Source of the DNA: Sporosarcina beigongshangi
Lineage (GTDB): Bacteria; Actinomycetota; Actinomycetes; Actinomycetales; Micrococcaceae
Length of the DNA: 64,000 bases
Direction: 5' to 3'
Assembly: GCF_016820535.1 (NCBI RefSeq)
Contig: NZ_JADHDY010000001.1
Span: forward strand, 199,221-263,220
The translations under genes were made by a program, and so were the position numbers. Below, in pieces: positions 54,388 through 62,263 of the stretch. Every line of letters begins with the position of its first letter. Positions within the stretch are counted from its first letter, which is position 1. The notes beneath the pieces were generated by a model that saw only the letters and a program-made list of their open reading frames with translations, was not told the origin of the DNA and did no database searches.

Positions 54388-54557
54388 CCGGCGTGAGGTC
54401 TTCGGTGAGGGTGGTCCTGCCCCGCTGGACCGGCTACGGCCTTGGGTACGAGTTGGTGTCCCGTCACCTGGCGGCCGGAGGGGTGTCGATCCAGGAAGCG
54501 ACGAAATTCCCAGCCTGTGATTTTCTGCAATATTTGCCGGAAGCACTGTCCGCATAG
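54384..54557 (+). CDS. possible small coupled ORF (57 residues)
   Basis: Starts in an ATGA overlap with the DUF1772 stop and runs for 57 codons (MTGVRSSVRVVLPRW at the start). The overlap hints at coupled translation, but there is no recognisable domain and composition is not distinctive. It may be chance. Confidence 0.25.
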   Translation: MTGVRSSVRVVLPRWTGYGLGYELVSRHLAAGGVSIQEATKFPACDFLQYLPEALSA

Positions 54558-54646
54558 TCAGGCTGCCGCGCCGGTGTCGGCGCCTTTTGTCCTGCCGTCC
54601 CGCCGGGTGGGGGAGGATGGAAGGACCACGCAGCCTTGGAGGCGAC

Positions 54647-56128
54647 ATGCCCACGTTCCGCCATGAAACATTCATTCCCTTTCCCCGCGCCGACGTCTTC
54701 CGGTGGTTCACCCGGCCCGGCGCACTGGTGAGGCTCACGCCGTCGTTCTTTGGGACGATCCTGGCCGAGCCCAGCGACGGCATCAACCCCGGCTCGACGG
54801 CGGCCATGGGCGTGGGTGCCCCGGGCGGGCTGGGCATGTGGCTGGGGTCGGCGGCGGGAAGTGTGCGCGGGGTGCTGCCCCAGGCACTGGCCGGCAGCAC
54901 ATGGGCGCGTCCCGAGATTCGCTGGGACGCGCTGCACACGGAGCTGGTGCCCGGCGAGAGCTTCACCGACGTCATGGCGAAGGGGCCGCTGGCCTCGAGC
55001 ACCCACAGGCACAGCTTTCGCGACGGCGGGGGCGGGACGGTGATGCTCGACGAGATGCACTACGAGCTGCCTGCGCCGGTGCGAAACAAGTGGACCTACG
55101 GGCAGATGGAGGCGGAGCTGGCGCGCATGTTCGCGTTCCGCGAGCGGCAGCTCCTCGCCGACCTGGCCTTCCACGCCGGCCATGCCGGGCCGCCGCTGAC
55201 GATTGCCGTGACCGGGGCGCACGGCCTGGTGGGGCGCCAGTTGTGCGCGCTGCTGGGCGGCGGCGGGCACACCGTGCTGCGGCTGGTGCGGACGGCGCCG
55301 CGGGCCGCCGACGAAATCTTCTGGGACCCCGATGCCGGTGTCGTGGACACCGCCGGGCTGGCGCGCGCGGACGTGGTGGTCAACCTGGCCGGGCACCCCA
55401 TAGGCGGGCGGTTCACACCGGGCGTCAAGGAAGCGATCCGCCGGAGCAGGGTGCAGGGCACCGGGCTGCTGGCGCGGACCCTGGCCGGCCTGGCGTCCGA
55501 CGGCGTTCAGCGCACCTTTGTCTGCGGCTCAGCCGTGGGGTACTACGGGGCGGACCCGCATGCCGGATTGGGCGGTGGCAGCCCGTCGTCGCTGGTGGAA
55601 TCGGACCCGGCCGGCGATGACTTCCTGGCCTCCGTGTGCCGGGACTGGGAGGCGGCCTGCGAACCGGCGGCGGCAGCGGGGGTGCGGGTGGTGAACGTTC
55701 GCACGGGCATTGTGCTCTCTGCCGGTGGCGGTGTGCTGCAGCGCCTGCTTCCCCTGTACCTGGCCGGTGTGGGCGGACCGATCGGTGACCGGCAGTGGCA
55801 GAGCTGGGTGGGGATCGACGACATTGCGGGGATCTTTGCGCACGCTGCGCTGAATGATTCGCTGGAGGGTCCTGTCAACGGCGTGGCGCCGCATCCGGTG
55901 ACGGCGGCCGAGTTTGCCCGGACCCTCGGGCAGATCCTGAAACGCCCCGCAGCGCTCAAGGTGCCCGCGTTCGGGCCGAAGCTCCTGCTGGGGGAGCAGG
56001 GCGCGGCCGAGCTGGCACTTGCCAGCCTGCGGGTGTCGGCGGCCAAGGTCCGGGCCTCCGGCTATGAGTTCCGGAATGCGGACCTGGAGTCGGCGCTGCG
56101 GCACATTCTTGGCAAGCCGCTGCCGTAG
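54647..56128 (+). CDS. TIGR01777 family SDR oxidoreductase with SRPBCC domain
   Basis: Two-domain protein of 493 residues. The N-terminal 160 residues resemble a SRPBCC/polyketide-cyclase-type lipid pocket (HETFIPFPRADVFRW). The rest is an extended SDR related to epimerase SDR39U1, with the nucleotide-binding motif VTGAHGLVGRQL and, further on, CGSAVGYYG and VNVRTGIVLS. The fusion is normal for actinobacterial TIGR01777 proteins. TTGGAGG precedes the ATG at 54647. Substrate unknown. It converges on an MFS gene. Confidence 0.9.
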   Translation: MPTFRHETFIPFPRADVFRWFTRPGALVRLTPSFFGTILAEPSDGINPGSTAAMGVGAPGGLGMWLGSAAGSVRGVLPQALAGSTWARPEIRWDALHTELVPGESFTDVMAKGPLASSTHRHSFRDGGGGTVMLDEMHYELPAPVRNKWTYGQMEAELARMFAFRERQLLADLAFHAGHAGPPLTIAVTGAHGLVGRQLCALLGGGGHTVLRLVRTAPRAADEIFWDPDAGVVDTAGLARADVVVNLAGHPIGGRFTPGVKEAIRRSRVQGTGLLARTLAGLASDGVQRTFVCGSAVGYYGADPHAGLGGGSPSSLVESDPAGDDFLASVCRDWEAACEPAAAAGVRVVNVRTGIVLSAGGGVLQRLLPLYLAGVGGPIGDRQWQSWVGIDDIAGIFAHAALNDSLEGPVNGVAPHPVTAAEFARTLGQILKRPAALKVPAFGPKLLLGEQGAAELALASLRVSAAKVRASGYEFRNADLESALRHILGKPLP

Positions 56129-56241
56129 GTTCTCGGCGGGGGCGGTCTGCGGGGGGCGGCAGTCAACATTGGAAGCATGTCGACCGTCCCGAAACGCCAT
56201 TGCCGCGTCCGCACCGCCTGGCAGTGCCGCGGGGGCTGAAG

Positions 56242-56340
56242 TTACGATCCGCCCCCTGTGGAACGGGGGCGGATTACGATAGCTGTCCCCTTGTTGCCTG
56301 CGGAGTGCGCACAAGGGCGGCGGATTACGATATCTGCCCC
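56242..56340. repeat. three degenerate TTACGAT direct repeats with a hairpin
   Basis: Between two convergent stops lie three related elements: TTACGATCCGCCCCC, GGATTACGATAGCTGTCCCC and GGATTACGATATCTGCCCCC. The first two frame a stem (CCGCCCCC at 56249-56256 with GGGGGCGG at 56265-56272). The copies look like an interspersed repeat family and may also serve as a bidirectional terminator. Confidence 0.55.
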
Positions 56341-56353
56341 CGGACCGCCAGGC

Positions 56354-57724
56354 TCAACCCACGGCGTCGGTGAGCTTGTCCGCGGCGGCGGGCTCCGGCG
56401 TCGACAGGAACGCGCGCACCGCCAGCACAGCCATGACCACGAGCACGGCCAAGGCCATCATGTTGACCCAGAAGAAGCCGCCCAGCGCCAGGACCGGGCC
56501 CGCAAGCGCGGCCATGCCGGCGGCGCCGAAATTCATCATCATGTCGTTGGCGCCCTGGAGCGGCACGCGGAGCTCGTCCGGCGCGGACTGGTTCAGCAGG
56601 GACGAGCCGCCGATCAGGCACGCCGACCAGCCCAGGCCCAGCAGCGTCAGCGCCACCGACATCAGGACCGGGTTGCTGCTGTCGGAGACCACGGCACCGG
56701 TGGCGATGGCCGCGAGGAAGATGCTGCAGCCCACCAGCACCACGCGGAGCGGGCCCAGCTTGTCCACGAGCCAGCCGAATATGGGGCTGGCGGCATACAT
56801 GCCCAAGATGTGCAGGCTGATCACGATTCCGATGATCTCCAGCGAGTGCCCGTGCGCGTCCATGGCCACCGGGGTCATGACCATGACGCCCACCATGATT
56901 GCATGGCCGCCGGTCACCGTGGCGAGTGCGGCGAGGGCCCTCGGGTTGCGGCTGGCGAGCCGCAGCGCCCGCCAGGCGCCGTGGCCCTTTTGCGCTTTCA
57001 CCGGTGCGGCCGGGGAACCTGTGCCTGCCGTGGACGACGCCGGTCCGCGGCCTGCGCGGTTCCCGGCCGTTGTCGCCGGCCTGTCGTTGGGGGACGCGCC
57101 GTCGTTGGCACCCGCCCCGGCAGCAGGCGACCCGGCGGGCGGCGCCAGAAAGAAAATGGAAATGACCAGGGCCGCGGTCACGAACGCCACAAGGGAGAAC
57201 ACAAACGGCCCCGACAGTGGCACAATCCCCAGGTTGATGCCCAGCAGTCGGCCGGGTTCGGACAGGTTGGGCCCGGCCACCGAGCCCACCGTGGTGGCCC
57301 AAATAACGATGGCCATGGCCCGCCCGGCCTTCTCCGGCGGCGCACCGTCCACGGCTGCGTAGCGGGCCTGCAGCCCGGCGGCCGTGGCCGAACCAAAGAA
57401 CAGCATGCCGGCGGCCATGAGCCAGAATTGTCCCGCTGCCGCGGCCAACAGGACCAGCGCCGCACCCACGGCTCCGAGGGCAAAGCCCGTGCTCAGCGCC
57501 CACCGCCGCCCGGCCCGCACCGCAAGGTTCGCCAGCGGCACGGCGACCAGCCCCGCACCCAGGGCCGACGCCGTCTGCACAAAGCCGGATGCCGCCGTCG
57601 TGCCTGCCAGCTGGGCAGCCAGAATGCCGCCAACGGCCACGCCGGAAGCAACACCCACGCCGGAGAGCAGCTGGCCAATGACCAGCACCGCCTGGTTGCG
57701 GCGGCGGAGGGGCGAAGAGCTCAT
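56354..57724 (-). CDS. MFS transporter
   Basis: Major facilitator of 456 residues with about twelve membrane segments and an extended low-complexity central loop rich in Ala/Gly/Pro (about residues 205-255). Start at ATG 57724 is supported by AAGGA seven bases upstream; an ATG at 57739 is possible. It diverges from the MalY/PatB aminotransferase gene with 88 bases between starts, so a shared regulator is likely. The substrate is unknown; a link to thiol or amino-acid export is only contextual. Confidence 0.88.
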   Translation of the reverse strand: MSSSPLRRRNQAVLVIGQLLSGVGVASGVAVGGILAAQLAGTTAASGFVQTASALGAGLVAVPLANLAVRAGRRWALSTGFALGAVGAALVLLAAAAGQFWLMAAGMLFFGSATAAGLQARYAAVDGAPPEKAGRAMAIVIWATTVGSVAGPNLSEPGRLLGINLGIVPLSGPFVFSLVAFVTAALVISIFFLAPPAGSPAAGAGANDGASPNDRPATTAGNRAGRGPASSTAGTGSPAAPVKAQKGHGAWRALRLASRNPRALAALATVTGGHAIMVGVMVMTPVAMDAHGHSLEIIGIVISLHILGMYAASPIFGWLVDKLGPLRVVLVGCSIFLAAIATGAVVSDSSNPVLMSVALTLLGLGWSACLIGGSSLLNQSAPDELRVPLQGANDMMMNFGAAGMAALAGPVLALGGFFWVNMMALAVLVVMAVLAVRAFLSTPEPAAADKLTDAVG

Positions 57725-57812
57725 GTTATGGTCCTTCATTCAAGGCGGGCGGGAGGCAGTGTGTCCTAAGGTAAAAGCAGACAGAACCAGTGTGACAGAG
57801 GAGTGTTGGACC

Positions 57813-59009
57813 ATGACAGCAGCCCACGCAGCGACTTCCACGGCAGCCGCGTTCGATGCGATCCCGGAGGAGGCGCTGCGGGCGGTGGGCAGCATGAAGT
57901 GGTCGGACTTTCCCGGCAAGCTGCCGGCGTGGGTTGCGGAGATGGACTTTGGCCTGGCGGACCCCATCGCCGAGGCGCTCCACGGCGCCATCGACCAGGG
58001 CCAGGTGGGATACCTGCCTGCGGGTCTTGTGGCTCCCATGGCGCAGGCGTGCAGCGAGTTCATGGCGGAACGCCACGGCTGGAAGGTGCCCGCCGAATGG
58101 ATCCGGCCCGTGCCCGACGTCCTCACCGCGCTGGAATGCACCGTCCGCTTTTTCACGCCGGAGTCGGGGCGGATCGTGGTCATGACCCCGGCGTACATGC
58201 CGTTCATTGCACTGCCGGCCACGTTTGGGCGCGAGCTCGTGCAGGTCCCCATGGTCCTTGCGGACGGCACGTGGCAGGTGGATTTCGAGGCTGTCGAGGC
58301 GGCACTGGCCGAGGGCGACCTCCTGGTGCTGTGCAATCCGCACAACCCGATCGGCAAGGTCTACACCCGTTCCGAGCTGGAGCGGCTGGCCGGAATTGTC
58401 GAGGGCCGCGGTGCCCGGGTCTTCTCCGATGAGATCCACGCGCCCCTGGTGTACGACGGCGGCCGGCATGTTCCGTATGCATCGGTCAGCGACGCTGCGG
58501 CACGCCACACCGTGACGTCCACGTCGGCGTCAAAATCGTGGAACCTGGCAGGGATGAAGACGGCGCAGATCGTCTTCTCCAATGCCGCAGACCTGACGGT
58601 GTGGCAGGAGAAGGGGACATTCAAGGAGCACGGGGCCACACCGCTGGGCGTTGTGGCGAACACGGTGGCCTACCGCGACTGCGTCCCGTGGCAGTTGGAG
58701 GTCCTCCGGTACTTGGATGGGAACCGGATGCTGCTCGCAGAGTTGGTGGCCGAGCACCTGCCTGGGGCGTACTTCGCCATGCCCGAGGGGACGTACCTGG
58801 CGTTCATCGACTGCAACGCCCTGGACCTGGGCGGGTTTGACGGCACGCCCACCGAGTTCTTCGCCGAGAAGGGCGGTGTCATCCTCACCGAGGGCGGGCT
58901 GTGCGGTGATGCAGGTGCCGGCTGGGTGAGGCTGAACTTTGGCACCCCGGCACCCGTTCTGCGGCGGATCGTGGAGCAGATGGGTGCGGCACTGGCCGGC
59001 CATAACTAG
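57813..59009 (+). CDS. MalY/PatB-family PLP aminotransferase (cystathionine beta-lyase type)
   Basis: Fold-type I PLP enzyme of 398 residues. The cofactor lysine is in SASKSWNLAG (Lys241), and SDEIHAPLVY carries the PLP-contacting aspartate and tyrosine (Asp206, Tyr214); CNPHNPIGKVY is the conserved asparagine region. MalY/PatB enzymes are C-S lyases that release pyruvate, ammonia and a thiol from cystathionine or cysteine conjugates. The start is the ATG at 57813. Divergent from an MFS transporter gene. Confidence 0.9.
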   Translation: MTAAHAATSTAAAFDAIPEEALRAVGSMKWSDFPGKLPAWVAEMDFGLADPIAEALHGAIDQGQVGYLPAGLVAPMAQACSEFMAERHGWKVPAEWIRPVPDVLTALECTVRFFTPESGRIVVMTPAYMPFIALPATFGRELVQVPMVLADGTWQVDFEAVEAALAEGDLLVLCNPHNPIGKVYTRSELERLAGIVEGRGARVFSDEIHAPLVYDGGRHVPYASVSDAAARHTVTSTSASKSWNLAGMKTAQIVFSNAADLTVWQEKGTFKEHGATPLGVVANTVAYRDCVPWQLEVLRYLDGNRMLLAELVAEHLPGAYFAMPEGTYLAFIDCNALDLGGFDGTPTEFFAEKGGVILTEGGLCGDAGAGWVRLNFGTPAPVLRRIVEQMGAALAGHN

Positions 59010-59066
59010 AAGGAGCCACCTGCATCATGCAGCTTGCGGACCTGTCATCTGCCCCGCAGGTGCCGG

Positions 59067-59206
59067 CCGGAACTTATGCGCAGAACTCGCACCCGGTTGT
59101 GCGCATAAGTTCCGGCGGGTTAACTTATGCGCACAACTGACGCCGGGTTGCGCGCATGAACGCTTATGCGCAGAACTCAGCACGGGTCGTGCGCATAAGT
59201 TCCGGG
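59067..59206. repeat. REP-like palindromic repeats (TTATGCGCA family)
   Basis: Three consecutive palindromic units in the gap after the aminotransferase gene. The first has perfect 16-bp arms, CCGGAACTTATGCGCA (59067-59082) and TGCGCATAAGTTCCGG (59100-59115). The second is degenerate (around 59121-59160). The third pairs CTTATGCGCA (59163-59172) with TGCGCATAAG (59190-59199). The repeated core TTATGCGCAgAACT marks an interspersed repetitive family; the array may also end the aminotransferase and LysG-like transcripts. Confidence 0.8.
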
Positions 59207-59273
59207 GTGGGGCGCATTTTTGGTGCCCAGGCCCCAGTCCTCAGGCCCCAGGGCGCCCGCGGGCCGGGCAACG

Positions 59274-60155
59274 TCAGGCCAACGCGCCTGCGGCCGCGGC
59301 CACCACGGCCGCCGTCAGCGTGTCCAGCGCTGCGGAGTCGATCTTCCAGCGCTGCCAAAACAGGGGCACTCCCACCACGCGTCCCGGGACCAGTTCCACG
59401 AGTTCCCCCGATTCCAGCCCGGTGCGGCACTGCCCCTCCGGCACCAGCCCCCACCCCAGCCCGCGGCGGACCGCCTCGGCAAACTGCAGGGTGTCGGGAA
59501 CAAACCTTTGCACCCCGGACAGCGGCCGGTGCGCCACGGCGCGGCAGAAGTTGGCCTGCAGGGTGTCGCTGCGGTCAAACTGCATGGCGGGCGCGGCGGC
59601 CAGCAGTCGTGGGGAGAAGCCGTCCGGGAACCACCTGCGCATGAACGCGGCCGACGCCACTGGGCGGTACTCCATGGACCCGAGCGACACGACGGAGCAG
59701 CCCTGCACCGGAACGGAAGAGGCAGTCACAGCAGCCATGACCTCCCCTGAACGCAGCAGCGCCGCCGAGTGCTGTTCGTCCTCGCGGACCAGTTCCACCG
59801 CGAGATCCTCCGGCAGCAACTCCAGGGCTTCCATGAACCAGGTGCCCAGCGAATCCGCGTTGACCACCACGGGCAGCGACCGCACTGCGGACCCGGCCAA
59901 GCCCAGCTCCGCCGCCGCATCCGCCTCGAGCTGCCCCAGCTGCCGCGCAAGCCGGTGAACCACCAGCCCCGCCGCGGTGGCCTTCACGGGTGTCGAACGC
60001 AGCAGCAGCACCTGCCCTGCCGACTGTTCCATGGCCTTGATCCGCTGCGACACGGCCGAAGCCGTCACATGGAGTTCGCCGGCCGCCGCGTCGAGGGTGC
60101 CGTGTTCCAACACCGCAAGGAAGGTGCGGAGTTGCTCGGCCTGAAACATCACCAT
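59274..60155 (-). CDS. lysG: LysR-family regulator, ArgP/LysG type
   Basis: Regulator of 293 residues. The N-terminal helix-turn-helix (MVMFQAEQLRTFLAVLEHGT onward, with ASAVSQRIKAME) is typical of ArgP/LysG, and a LysR effector domain follows. It diverges from a LysE-type exporter gene with only 64 bases between them, the same arrangement as lysG-lysE in Corynebacterium, where LysG with lysine or arginine activates the exporter. An internal ATG two codons in is an alternative start. Confidence 0.92.
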   Translation of the reverse strand: MVMFQAEQLRTFLAVLEHGTLDAAAGELHVTASAVSQRIKAMEQSAGQVLLLRSTPVKATAAGLVVHRLARQLGQLEADAAAELGLAGSAVRSLPVVVNADSLGTWFMEALELLPEDLAVELVREDEQHSAALLRSGEVMAAVTASSVPVQGCSVVSLGSMEYRPVASAAFMRRWFPDGFSPRLLAAAPAMQFDRSDTLQANFCRAVAHRPLSGVQRFVPDTLQFAEAVRRGLGWGLVPEGQCRTGLESGELVELVPGRVVGVPLFWQRWKIDSAALDTLTAAVVAAAAGALA

Positions 60156-60225
60156 TAGATTTCCTTAGGGATCCCAAAAATAATTAGCTGTACTGTTCAC
60201 GTCCAGCCTAGTAGTTTCAGTGCTT

Positions 60226-60846
60226 GTGACTTCACTGGATATCTTTGCCACCTGGGCCACCGGCCTCGGTGCCGGCCTCGCACTCATCATCGCCATCGGC
60301 GCGCAAAACGCGTTTGTCCTTCGCCAGGGCATCCGGGGCGAGCATGTCGGACTGGTCGTCGCGGTCTGCGCGCTCAGCGACATCGTGCTCATCGCAGCCG
60401 GCATCCTCGGCATCGGGGCGGTCATTACGGCCGTGCCGGGCGTCGTAGTCACCATCAGGCTGGCCGGCGCCGCCTTCCTGCTGGGATACGCAGTCCTGGC
60501 AGCCCGGCGCGCCATCCGCCCGGGCTCGCTGCGCGAAGGAACGCAGCAGGGCAGACTCTCCAAAAGGGCGGCCCTGGCCACGGTCCTGGCGCTGACCTGG
60601 CTCAACCCGCACGTCTACCTCGACACCGTGCTCCTCCTGGGCACCCTCGCCAACCAGCACGGCAGCCTGCGCTGGTGGTTTGGTGTGGGCGCCGCGGCCG
60701 GAAGCCTGTTCTGGTTCAGCGCCCTGGGCTGGGGTGCGCGGCTTCTGCGCCCGGTCTTCGCCAAGCCCGGGGCCTGGCGCGTGCTCGACGCCGTCATCGC
60801 CGCCGTCATGCTCATGCTCGGCCTGCGCATGGCCTTCGGCTTCTAG
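60226..60846 (+). CDS. lysE: LysE/ArgO amino acid exporter
   Basis: Membrane exporter of 206 residues with five to six hydrophobic segments. Family signatures: IAIGAQNAFVLRQGIRGEH at the start and LTWLNPHVYLDTVLLLGTL in the middle. It exports basic amino acids, limiting toxic accumulation. No Shine-Dalgarno site is visible before the GTG at 60226 (another GTG is at 60220), and a TAGTAG element lies just upstream, so a leaderless mRNA is possible. Regulator divergent at 59274. Confidence 0.92.
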   Translation: MTSLDIFATWATGLGAGLALIIAIGAQNAFVLRQGIRGEHVGLVVAVCALSDIVLIAAGILGIGAVITAVPGVVVTIRLAGAAFLLGYAVLAARRAIRPGSLREGTQQGRLSKRAALATVLALTWLNPHVYLDTVLLLGTLANQHGSLRWWFGVGAAAGSLFWFSALGWGARLLRPVFAKPGAWRVLDAVIAAVMLMLGLRMAFGF

Positions 60847-60867
60847 CGCCCCGCTGCCAAGCACGAC

Positions 60868-60881
60868 GGCGCCCGGGCGCC
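60868..60881 (+). terminator. possible terminator of lysE
   Basis: GGCGCCCGGGCGCC, a 14-bp palindrome 22 bases after the exporter stop. No T-run; weak evidence. Confidence 0.3.
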
Positions 60882-61019
60882 GGCTGCGCCGTGGGCCGCC
60901 TGCTCCGCGTGCGGACCAACGGCGGTCCTGCGGAGATTCTTGCGGGTCGTCGAATACCGCCATGGTAATGCGGCGGGCGGGCCGGGGCTCCCGCAGCCTG
61001 CGGAGCATGCCGGGGCCGC

Positions 61020-61427
61020 CTAGATGAAGTCCATCTCCACCTGGAGGAACGACTCGGCCGAGGAGACGGCGCCGGCGAAGGCCTCCTCTTGTGTGGGCGG
61101 CTGCTTGGGCGTGCGTGGATACCATTCGTGGGTGTTCATGTGGACGCGCGTGACGCCCCCGCCGGCGGGGGCATAAAACAGTCCGAAGCGCTGGACAGGC
61201 CATTCGGCGGAGGTTTCAATCCCCACGAGCAGGGCTGCGTTGAGGGCGGGATTGAACCATTGGGCAATGGGGCGGCGGCGGTCTTCAAAAAACAGCCCGG
61301 CCGCGTAGCGGGTGGCAGCCACCGGACCCAATTCTGCGCACAGCCGCTCCCGCCACAAAGGGAGAATCTCCGTGTCGTGGCGTTGCCAAACTGCCGGAAC
61401 CAGCGGCTGGTCGCTGTGATAACCCAC
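61020..61427 (-). CDS. conserved-looking hypothetical protein
   Basis: Protein of 135 residues that I do not recognise. It looks soluble and coding in composition: a tryptophan-rich start (VWQRHDTEILPLWRERL), a central RRRPIAQWFNPALNAALLVG, and an acidic C-terminus. No signal peptide or membrane segment. It faces convergently the exporter gene. Confidence 0.6.
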   Translation of the reverse strand: MGYHSDQPLVPAVWQRHDTEILPLWRERLCAELGPVAATRYAAGLFFEDRRRPIAQWFNPALNAALLVGIETSAEWPVQRFGLFYAPAGGGVTRVHMNTHEWYPRTPKQPPTQEEAFAGAVSSAESFLQVEMDFI

Positions 61428-61620
61428 TCTTAAAGTCTAGCCAGAACTGCTCCGGTTGCCAGAGCCTGTTTCGGGCTCCGCGAGCCGCGCCGCAAAGGTG
61501 TCAAGAAATATTTGAAATTACTTGCATATGAGCTGGCTATTCCCCGGATGAATGTTGTAGGTTATTAAACAGTCCCGGTGAATCCTCTCGGGATGTCCGC
61601 GTGCAGTGTGAAAGGAGGCC
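61428..61620. other. upstream region of a small-ORF cluster
   Basis: AT-richer non-coding stretch preceding the small ORFs. It contains a small hairpin TCCCG...CGGGA (61573-61593) before the ribosome site and a possible AT-rich promoter (around 61510-61570), with no clear sigma-70-type pair. Confidence 0.35.
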
Positions 61621-61623
61621 ATG

Positions 61624-61704
61624 ATGTTTACGACAATCAAGACCGGAGTGCATCAGTTCGACAAGGCCCTTTCCCGTTCCCGGCACGCCTCCCGAGCGTC
61701 ATAA
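61624..61704 (+). CDS. small ORF 1, strong Shine-Dalgarno site
   Basis: 26-residue peptide beginning MFTTIKTGVHQF and ending RSRHASRAS, basic at the C-terminus. An AAAGGAGG at 61611-61618 is five bases before this ATG (two before an ATG at 61621). Too short for automatic callers, but the ribosome site is as good as any in the window. Function unknown. First of a run of small ORFs upstream of the terminator at 62182. Confidence 0.45.
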   Translation: MFTTIKTGVHQFDKALSRSRHASRAS

Positions 61705-61934
61705 CACCGACGCACTAAGGACGGTTGGGCGTCACAGCCCGACGCCACCGCCTGAACAGGCCTCCCGCATCATGCCGGCGTGACTTCGCGTCCGGTCCTG
61801 CGGGGACTCATGCACAAAATCATTCGCGCATTTTTGTGCTCTCATAATGCCCTGTTTCTTTTGTTAAGAAAGGCTTTATTTGTTGCGCCATAAAATCCAG
61901 ACTTATTTTCCACGATTAGAAGGGAGGTGAAAAC
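61705..61934. other. low-GC gap between small ORFs 1 and 2
   Basis: Contains an inverted repeat, GCACAAAA (61812-61819) with TTTTGTGC (61832-61839), and an AT-rich run unlike the flanks (61845-61915). A 27-codon frame at 61810-61893 (MHKIIRAFLCSH onward, hydrophobic then basic) overlaps the repeat; its ribosome site is poor, so I do not call it as a gene. Confidence 0.4.
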
Positions 61935-62078
61935 ATGACACAGGAATCCTCATACCCCGGCCGCCTGTCCGCCGTGAAGAGAGTCTTCTTTGCCCCGGTG
62001 GACCAGCAGAAGTTCGAACGCATGCGGGAACGCACGCAGTTGGACATCATGCGCGTTGACTTGTTCAACATCCGATAG
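61935..62078 (+). CDS. small ORF 2, strong Shine-Dalgarno site
   Basis: 47-residue peptide, MTQESSYPGRLSAVKR at the start and MRVDLFNIR at the end, charged with a helical-looking middle (FERMRERTQLD). An AGGGAGG stands about seven bases before the ATG. No signal peptide or cysteine. Not recognised. Probably in one transcript with small ORF 3. Confidence 0.5.
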   Translation: MTQESSYPGRLSAVKRVFFAPVDQQKFERMRERTQLDIMRVDLFNIR

Positions 62079-62105
62079 CCGCCACCAGCGAAGAAGGAGG
62101 TGGCG

Positions 62106-62219
62106 ATGATGACCATTACTCATCAAGTCGACCCCAACCACCCGCATGGCCATGCCGATTCCGGCAGCCATGCTCCATGCGAACAGCCCGTGCTGACCAG
62201 CACGGGCTGTTTCATTTAA
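62106..62219 (+). CDS. small ORF 3, histidine-rich peptide ending in the terminator
   Basis: 37-residue frame starting MMTITHQVDPNHPHGH, rich in histidine, with two cysteines near the end (APCEQP and STGCFI). AAGGAGG lies five bases before the ATG at 62106, eight before 62109. Its last 13 codons are formed by the terminator hairpin at 62182-62211, so the C-terminus may be incidental to the RNA structure. Function unknown; metal binding is only suggested by composition. Confidence 0.4.
   Translation: MMTITHQVDPNHPHGHADSGSHAPCEQPVLTSTGCFI
62182..62217 (+). terminator. perfect Rho-independent terminator
   Basis: 13-bp perfect stem (AACAGCCCGTGCT with AGCACGGGCTGTT, loop GACC) followed by TCATTT. 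The best terminator in the window; it ends the small-ORF transcript and, read from the other strand, could back up the convergent nuclease gene. Confidence 0.85.
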
Positions 62220-62263
62220 GGAGTCTTTCGTTGAGGCGTGATTCACGTGTCCCGGACGCGGTG

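Noticed and set aside
61810-61893. 27-codon hydrophobic frame as a gene
   Set aside because: Only a weak GGGG ribosome site and overlap with an inverted repeat; kept as part of a finding rather than a feature.
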